Assembly: GCF_001969265.1 (NCBI RefSeq)
Contig: NZ_CP019304.1
Coordinates: forward strand, 4,216,001-4,280,000
DNA length: 64,000 nt
From: Arthrobacter sp. QXT-31
GTDB taxonomy: Bacteria; Actinomycetota; Actinomycetes; Actinomycetales; Micrococcaceae
Reading direction: 5' to 3'
Part shown: positions 58,345 to 64,000 of the stretch, in pieces
Numbering within the stretch: position 1 is the stretch's first letter
Layout of the letters: each line of letters begins with the position of its first letter
Made by a program: the position numbers and the translations under genes
The notes under the pieces: model-generated
The model's input: the letters and a program-made list of their open reading frames with translations, nothing else
Told to the model about the DNA's origin: nothing
Database searches by the model: none

Positions 58345-58602
58345 GGAGGTGCATCTCTTCTCTGTTGATGGGGATTACCGATCCTGCAACGTACAGGACA
58401 CGGGAAGAATTCCATAAAAAAGCGGCTGCATGGGCACACAATCAGAACCCCAGGGAACATGGGCATTGCCGAGAGTCAGTCGGCCACTTGGGGTTTCAAT
58501 ATCAGGAAGTGACACCTAGTCTGGGACAGAGCCGATGGCCGCGACATTTGTGGACCCAACCACCGGTTCGTGCGTCTTATAACTCTGGTCTTTGGGGGAA
58601 AC

Positions 58603-59397
58603 TTGAGTGATCCGGAATACCCGCAGCAGCAACAGCCGCGCGTCTTCGATACTTCGTTCAATTACACGACCGACACCCCTCCAGGGACTGACCCGGACAG
58701 TGGCAGTCCGAATCTCCGGGCGGACCACGAGCTGCTGTGGACCAAGGAGCTGCGACCCGGCGTCGTCTTCGAACCGACCGCGCCGCCGAAGCGTGGGGAC
58801 GGCTACCTCATCTTCACTGCCCCCTCCGAGACGAGGCATTGGTACGGCAGTGACGCCATCACGAGCTCATACAGCCCACCCCGGTCACGTACGGCGTCTC
58901 TGGCGAACGCCATCGCCTCGCTGAACGAGGACGAGCGGTCCCGCTACCTGAATCCGCCGTACACCATCGGCAGCGCGATGATCTGGCCCGTCAGGAAGAA
59001 GGACCGACCCACGATGAACCAGGCCCGGGGGTTCAGGTCGCTCATCGCCGACCGGATGGATCTGACCCTGGAGTGCATCCGGCGTCATTACGCAGGAGAA
59101 CCGGAGAGCCCTCTGGCCGATGTCATCAACGCGTACGCGGACTTCTTTGCGCTCTTCGACGGGTTCAAGGAGTTTGTGGAGTTCTTCCACTTTCAAGACC
59201 TCGTGACACCCGACTACGAAGAGGTTCGGTTCTACCTGCCCTTCGACAACTTCAAGCGTTCCGGGATGCCGGCCACAAAAGACGAGTACGTAACGTACCG
59301 GGAGGCCACGCTGGAGTTCATCTCGGCACGGAACCGTCGGATGGCCGCTTGGGTCATGGAGAACCACCCCGGGATTGAGGTTCGCCATACAGACTGA
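58603..59397 (+). CDS. DUF6994-like hypothetical protein
   Basis: 264 residues from a TTG with GGGGGAAAC directly before it. Conserved text: RVFDTSFNYTTDTPPGTDPD, GYLIFTAPSETRHWYGSDAI, IGSAMIWPVRKKDRPTMNQA, VINAYADFFALFDGFKEFVE. The pattern matches DUF6994 proteins as remembered. No catalytic motif is obvious; many proteins of this type sit among defence genes of actinobacteria. Function unknown. Confidence 0.7.
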   Translation: MSDPEYPQQQQPRVFDTSFNYTTDTPPGTDPDSGSPNLRADHELLWTKELRPGVVFEPTAPPKRGDGYLIFTAPSETRHWYGSDAITSSYSPPRSRTASLANAIASLNEDERSRYLNPPYTIGSAMIWPVRKKDRPTMNQARGFRSLIADRMDLTLECIRRHYAGEPESPLADVINAYADFFALFDGFKEFVEFFHFQDLVTPDYEEVRFYLPFDNFKRSGMPATKDEYVTYREATLEFISARNRRMAAWVMENHPGIEVRHTD

Positions 59398-59462
59398 CCA
59401 CCCAGCGACGTCGCAGGGTCAGTCAGGGTCATAGTCCGCGCATTGAAGCCATAGGGGGATTC

Positions 59463-60161
59463 ATGGAACTACCAGCCATCCTGAAAGAAGAGAACGTCGA
59501 AGCCGCAGCCGAACTGCTCCGGCGCTACTACCTTGAACCGTCCACAAAGACGGGGCTGCTCAGTACCGGCAGTTACTTTGATGAATGGGCGAACCGCGGC
59601 GACAACCCGGAGGTGAGGGACAGGATCACCGACAGCGACGCTGTCGCCGTGTCCATGCTCAGCGTCAAAGTGCCGGCCCAGGCCATCATCGGACTGCAGG
59701 AGAAGCTGTTGGCGGCGAATATACGGGATCTCCTGGCTGATATACCCACCGACGTGAAGATGAGCGACCTCACGGTCGCGGAAGCAGAAGCCACTCTCGG
59801 GGAGGGCAGCCCCTCATGGCTGCTCTGGCAGGAGCTGAGACGCACACCCAAAACGCGCTGGGATGTCGGGGCCACCACAGCCAGCAAGATCATGGCGAGG
59901 AAGCGACCGCATCTCATCCCCATCTGGGACAAAGTAATTGGGGCAGTCGTGGGCAAAGACACCTCTGAAGGCCAATGGCTGAATTGGCACAACCTCTTCA
60001 TGGAAGACCCCGACCTTGCTGGACGATTGGGGCGCATTCACAAGCTTTCTATGGTCCAGACACCCATTTCCGAACTGCGCATCATCGACGCCATCCTGTG
60101 GCGCTACGGCAAGGACCATGGCATCAAGGGCGGGCGATCCGGCAAACTCGGAATCACCTGA
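59463..60161 (+). CDS. DUF6308-like protein
   Basis: 232 residues: LLRRYYLEPSTKTGLLSTGS, DSDAVAVSMLSVKVPAQAII, RDLLADIPTDVKMSDLTVAE, WDVGATTASKIMARKRPHLI and PIWDKVIGAVV. The layout follows DUF6308 (VATSK..ARKRP..IP.wD). Function unknown. It follows the DUF6994-like gene after 65 bases. Confidence 0.72.
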   Translation: MELPAILKEENVEAAAELLRRYYLEPSTKTGLLSTGSYFDEWANRGDNPEVRDRITDSDAVAVSMLSVKVPAQAIIGLQEKLLAANIRDLLADIPTDVKMSDLTVAEAEATLGEGSPSWLLWQELRRTPKTRWDVGATTASKIMARKRPHLIPIWDKVIGAVVGKDTSEGQWLNWHNLFMEDPDLAGRLGRIHKLSMVQTPISELRIIDAILWRYGKDHGIKGGRSGKLGIT

Positions 60162-60251
60162 ATCCCGCCAGTGTCAGCGATGCCACGAGGAACCTGGTCG
60201 CATAGCGGGCCAGCGCCCGCGCCAAGTTCGTAGCCGGCCAAGGTCTGCTGA

Positions 60252-61637
60252 CTATAGAGCTCCATCGCCTTTCATCATTTGCTGCGCCAAACGAATCGGA
60301 TCGTTGGGGTCCTGGGCCGACACAATTTCATTAAGCTTCGCTGTTAGGTATGCGAGAAGCTCGCGGTTCCACTCCAGTGGCGACCCGTCAAAGGAAATCG
60401 GTCGTTCTCTGCCCGCATTCTGAATGGCACAAACGACCAGACCGTACATCTCCTGTGTGGAGTCGAGGATGAAGTCCTTTAGGGCCGCGTGTTCGGATGC
60501 GCCCAGATCACCCTGCTGCTGGTGATGATTACTGTGTTGAAGCAAGCACAGGCTTTGTCCCGCGTATGAAATGTACTTCTCAATGAGCCATTGACCATCC
60601 ACTTCGTCATTGGTCATGTAGGTCCTCAAGGAGTACCGGTAGAGCATGGGTTGAAGGTACTGCTCCATAAGCGGCCACAGCATCCGGGGGTTGTTGCCGT
60701 TTTCAAAGTACCTAAACGACAGCTCTTCCATGGCAGCGTCAAAGGCTGGCAGAGACCGCGCATCCGCAAGGTCAGGTATTCGGACGGCAGGCCTTGAATC
60801 CTGGATATGTTTGGGCTCCGGGCGCAGCGGTATGTGGTCCGTTGACGTATTGTCCAGGCTGGGAGTCAGGGCTTTATCAATAATCCGAAGTAGCTCGGAT
60901 ATACCCTCCATCGCCTCGCCGTAGAGGTTTGGTGGGAGCCCTTCCAGCCAGACCGCGATGCGCATTCGATTGCCGTCACGGAACCGGAGCGAGGCAATGA
61001 GATTGTTCGAAGGCCCTTGATAGTCGATATGGCTGAGCGCCGGAGCGGACGAGGCGGGCATCAATATGGAGCAGGCGTTGAGTTCTCCAAGCTGAGCAAG
61101 TATGGGGCTCCCTTCGGCAGGGTCATCCGCCAAGAGGTCGCTTTCCTCGAAGAATCCGGTTACACCGTCCTTTGTAATGATCCAGCCATCCCATCGCCGC
61201 TCTTCTGCCCCTTCCCCAGATACGTAGGTAGCAGGGAGCATTACTCGATCCCCGAGGAAGGACAGGTCGACTGTCTCGAAGTAGCGGTCCGCTCCTTCCG
61301 CCATCGCTTTTACTTCGCGCTCCGCTGTTCCTGCCGGATACCCAGCATCGAATACAGCGCCGCCGGCCGCGCCGAATACCCGATCACACATCTCCTGGAC
61401 GAGAGCTGCCCTGGCGAAGGGATCCTGGTCGTTCTTGAGTTGCTCCTCGTACTTGCTGATCAACCAGGCCGCTTCTGCTCTTCCAACTATCGGTTGGGGA
61501 ATACCGGGGATCCTGCTGTTACGAGGCAAGTAGGCTACCTGTCCCATAGCGATAGCAATCGCAGGAGGCACACCCAGAGCCTCAAGTCGACGTCGGACAT
61601 CATCGGCTGCGCCGTCCAGGATTCTCCCCATGGTCAT
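60252..61637 (-). CDS. Hypothetical protein, two-domain
   Basis: 461 residues from ATG 61637. Recognisable as real coding by its length and steady composition: PPAIAIAMGQVAYLPRNSRI, GWIITKDGVTGFFEESDLLA, LRFRDGNRMRIAVWLEGLPP, SFRYFENGNNPRMLWPLMEQ. It is lower in GC than the resistance genes. No family recognised; there is no signal peptide or membrane segment. It is convergent with the DUF6308-like gene and divergent from the helicase at 61906. Confidence 0.7.
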   Translation of the reverse strand: MTMGRILDGAADDVRRRLEALGVPPAIAIAMGQVAYLPRNSRIPGIPQPIVGRAEAAWLISKYEEQLKNDQDPFARAALVQEMCDRVFGAAGGAVFDAGYPAGTAEREVKAMAEGADRYFETVDLSFLGDRVMLPATYVSGEGAEERRWDGWIITKDGVTGFFEESDLLADDPAEGSPILAQLGELNACSILMPASSAPALSHIDYQGPSNNLIASLRFRDGNRMRIAVWLEGLPPNLYGEAMEGISELLRIIDKALTPSLDNTSTDHIPLRPEPKHIQDSRPAVRIPDLADARSLPAFDAAMEELSFRYFENGNNPRMLWPLMEQYLQPMLYRYSLRTYMTNDEVDGQWLIEKYISYAGQSLCLLQHSNHHQQQGDLGASEHAALKDFILDSTQEMYGLVVCAIQNAGRERPISFDGSPLEWNRELLAYLTAKLNEIVSAQDPNDPIRLAQQMMKGDGAL

Positions 61638-61905
61638 ATGATCTGACCCCAATGGTTCAACGACAACCCTAAGCCGAGAAACTCCCTGCCTTGACAGCGG
61701 CCGAAACCATGTCTGGTGGAGACGGGCCCGGCGGGAAGAGACCTGGTGCGAAGGATTGCCCCCGTCCCGCTCGGTTTGGTCGTGTTGCCTGTAGGCTGCA
61801 GATCAGCACGAACCCGGGAACGCACTCGACGACACACAATTCCTCGCTGATACCGTGGAAAGAGGGCAGTGGTCTCCTTTTGAACATGTGTGAGTCGGGG
61901 GAAGC

Positions 61906-64000
61906 ATGACGGAGTGGAGGCCGGGTTGGTGGGCACGCGCGTTCAGAGGTGCCGGGTCATGGGTGCTGTCGATCCGTGAGGGCCGCCTGCGCGTCTGCGG
62001 AATCCCCCAGGAGGTGGACGCTGATGTCATCGACGTCCTCGGACTCGCAGTCGATGCAGGCTCAGGGCAGCTCATCGTCACTCTCGTCCACGGGACGGAG
62101 ACGGTGCTCAATGGGCTGTCTCGTCGCGCAGTGCGTGAGGTCGCCGCGGCGTACCACTCCGAGCTCGATGAGCGACGGCATCTCGCCGCCCTGCTCTCAA
62201 AGGCTGAGGAGCAGGGCGAGACGGCGCGCCTGTGGTGGTCCCGGGTGCAAGAGGTGATGAACCGACCCCGGTGGGCGGACCAGGACACGATCGCCGCACT
62301 CGAGGGCTCTCGTCCAGATGTCGCAGCGTGGTTGGCTGCCGACAGCGATCCGAGGCTCTCTGGGCTTCCCAAGGACAAACGCGAGGACCAGCGTGAAGCG
62401 GTCGACGCTTGCCGTACCACTGACTTATCTGCGTGGACTGTCCAGCGGAATGAAGCATTCCTGGAGTGGGAGAAAAATGAGTTGGCGGACTTCTTCCGCA
62501 CGGTCGAGAAGTCGCCGTTGACGGAAGAGCAGACGAGGGCGACGGTCTGCTTCGACAACAGGGTCCGCGTTATCGCGGCCGCGGGCTCGGGGAAGACCTC
62601 GACGATGGTGGCGCGCGCCGGTTACGCGATCCAGCGCGGCATCGCAGAGCCGACCGAGATTCTTGCTCTTGCTTTCAACAAAAAGGCAGCCGGCGAACTC
62701 TCGGACCGTCTCGTGTCCCGCCTCGGCAATGATGGTGCCGGCGTGGCGTCGAGCACGTTCCATGCCTTCGGGCTGCGTATCATCGGCGAGGCCACTGACC
62801 GCAAGCCGTCCCTTCCCGATGACCTGACCGCGGACAACGGGATCGGGCGGCTCGCGAGGATCGTGGATGTCCTCCGCGACCAGGACCAGGCCTTCCGGCG
62901 GGACTGGGACCTCTTCCGGCTCGTTTTCGGCCGGCAGCTTCCGGATCTCGGTGGTGAAGCCGATCCTGAGAAGTCGGACAGGAACACAGGTACCAGCGGC
63001 TTCGGTACTCTCGCAGGGGAGATCGTCAAGAGCCAGGAAGAGGTGATGATCGCAAACTGGCTCTTCCTGAACGGTGTCCGCTACCAATACGAACGTCCCT
63101 ACGCGTACGACGTCGCGGACGCACACCACCGGCAGTACCAGCCTGACTTCTACTACCCGGACATCGATGTGTGGCATGAGCACTGGGCGCTCGGTCTCGA
63201 CGGCACCCCGCCGCCCCACTTTGACGGGTATGCCGAGAGTATGCAGTGGCGGCGTCACACTCACGTCCGTTACGGCACTCGACTGATCGAGACAACTTCG
63301 GCGACCATCCGGGACGGGTCCGGGTTCGAGCACCTCGAGCAGGAGCTGCGCCGGCACGGAATCCAGCTAAAGGAAGACCCTTACCGGGAAGCAGCCGGGG
63401 AGCCACCGATCAGCGACCAGGCGATGCTGGCGCTGACGCGGTCCTTCATGTCACACGCGAAGGGCAACCGCCTCACCCCTGATCTGCTGGCGGAGCGGGC
63501 CGGCCGGACTTTGCGGGCCAGGCTCTTCACTCGCCTGTACGGCGTCGTCCTCGCCGAATGGGACAGCCAGCTCCGCGCTGCGGGCCAGATCGATTTCGAG
63601 GACATGCTGAATCTCGCCACCGATCACGTAGAGTCCGGCCGGTGGATGAGCCCTTACCGGCTCGTCATGGTCGACGAGATGCAGGACACCAGCGCTGCCC
63701 GTGCGGCGCTGGTGAGGGCGCTGATGAAGACTCCTGGAAACTACCTGTACGCGGTCGGCGACGACTGGCAGTCCATCAACAGGTTCGCGGGCTCAGACCT
63801 CAGTGTGATGACCCGCTTCGATAATTGGTTCGGGACAGCGTCCACCATCTGGCTGGACCGCACCTTCCGGTCCCCGCAGTCCCTGTGCGATGTCGCCGGT
63901 GGGTTCGTGATGAAGAACCCCAATCAAATCTCCAAGAACGTCCGATCTTCAGCGCCGGAGACTGACGAGACGGTGTGCGCCGTCAGTGTACGGGAGCGCA
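61906..64000 (+). CDS. UvrD/HelD-type DNA helicase, 3' end outside window
   Basis: The first 698 residues of an SF1 helicase. Walker A AAAGSGKTS at 224-232, motif Ia in LALAFNKKAAGELSDRLVSR, FHAFG, Walker B LVMVDEMQDTSAARAALVRA near 586-605, then AVGDDWQSINRFAGSDLSVM and TFRSPQSLCDVAGGFVMKNP. An insertion (about 385-430) includes QYQPDFYYPDIDVWHEHWAL and HVRYGTRLIETTSATI, as in HelD-type helicases with a nuclease-like insert. ATG 61906 follows GGGGGAAGC. Helicase IV-like proteins act in DNA repair or as part of defence. The C-terminus is cut by the window edge. Confidence 0.9.
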   Translation, partial: MTEWRPGWWARAFRGAGSWVLSIREGRLRVCGIPQEVDADVIDVLGLAVDAGSGQLIVTLVHGTETVLNGLSRRAVREVAAAYHSELDERRHLAALLSKAEEQGETARLWWSRVQEVMNRPRWADQDTIAALEGSRPDVAAWLAADSDPRLSGLPKDKREDQREAVDACRTTDLSAWTVQRNEAFLEWEKNELADFFRTVEKSPLTEEQTRATVCFDNRVRVIAAAGSGKTSTMVARAGYAIQRGIAEPTEILALAFNKKAAGELSDRLVSRLGNDGAGVASSTFHAFGLRIIGEATDRKPSLPDDLTADNGIGRLARIVDVLRDQDQAFRRDWDLFRLVFGRQLPDLGGEADPEKSDRNTGTSGFGTLAGEIVKSQEEVMIANWLFLNGVRYQYERPYAYDVADAHHRQYQPDFYYPDIDVWHEHWALGLDGTPPPHFDGYAESMQWRRHTHVRYGTRLIETTSATIRDGSGFEHLEQELRRHGIQLKEDPYREAAGEPPISDQAMLALTRSFMSHAKGNRLTPDLLAERAGRTLRARLFTRLYGVVLAEWDSQLRAAGQIDFEDMLNLATDHVESGRWMSPYRLVMVDEMQDTSAARAALVRALMKTPGNYLYAVGDDWQSINRFAGSDLSVMTRFDNWFGTASTIWLDRTFRSPQSLCDVAGGFVMKNPNQISKNVRSSAPETDETVCAVSVRER

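Overview
The window is GC-rich DNA (visibly near two thirds G+C over most of its length) from an actinobacterium, most likely a soil member of the Micrococcaceae (Arthrobacter or a close relative). That placement is inference. It rests on the actinobacterial families present (DUF4193, DUF6153, DUF3105 and DUF6308-like proteins, CsoR), the actinobacterial form of the ydaO leader, and frequent GTG/TTG starts. Chromosome or plasmid cannot be decided from sequence alone. Most of the window is a composite metal and stress resistance region with many decayed genes and transposase remnants. The last fifth has defence-type genes.

Layout. 1-2.4 kb: merA (cut by the window edge) divergent from a MerR-type regulator, then a decayed copy of a tetR segment. 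2.4-12.3 kb: a His-tailed membrane protein with a coupled upstream mini-ORF, a frameshifted IS110 transposase, a PhoX-like phosphatase, an integrase remnant, a SulP/carbonic anhydrase fusion, and a LysM-NlpC/P60 hydrolase behind a ydaO (c-di-AMP) riboswitch. 12.6-31.6 kb: the main copper region. It holds a TetR, a Cys-rich Csp-type copper storage protein, CcdA, two DUF3105 proteins, DUF305 and DUF6153 proteins, CopB-type (CPH) and CopA-type (CPC) P1B ATPases, two HMA proteins, CsoR with CsoR boxes, a CopC-CopD fusion, a BlaI/M56 pair with matching operators, and a 29-residue Cys/Asp-rich peptide gene.

31.7-41.9 kb: DedA, a DtxR regulator divergent from a multicopper oxidase/ZIP transporter pair, a decayed universal stress gene, and a CmtR-like ArsR/CDF/CzcD/DsbA/CopC operon, then DinB-like and YnfA-like genes. 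41.9-50.4 kb: duplicated and decayed segments, an ArsR with a frameshifted MFS gene, and a compact divergent module: ArsR-rhodanese fusion plus two MFS transporters on one side, OsmC plus an ArsM-like methyltransferase on the other, with two identical-type inverted-repeat operators between them.

50.4-64 kb: an IS30 remnant, then a lower-GC segment with a DUF3223 protein and a 1152-residue HNH-NACHT NTPase, bounded by imperfect copies of one short sequence. A NERD protein, DUF4193, DUF6994-like, DUF6308-like and unknown genes follow, ending in a UvrD-type helicase cut by the window end.

How the parts fit: the metal genes cover sensing (MerR, CsoR, CmtR-like, BlaI, DtxR, TetR), export (CopA, CopB, CDF proteins), buffering (CopZ-like, Csp-like, possibly the mini peptide), and envelope or redox handling (CopC/CopD, CcdA, DsbA-like, multicopper oxidase). 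The distal part looks like an anti-phage or genome-defence neighbourhood. No tRNA, rRNA or CRISPR array was seen.
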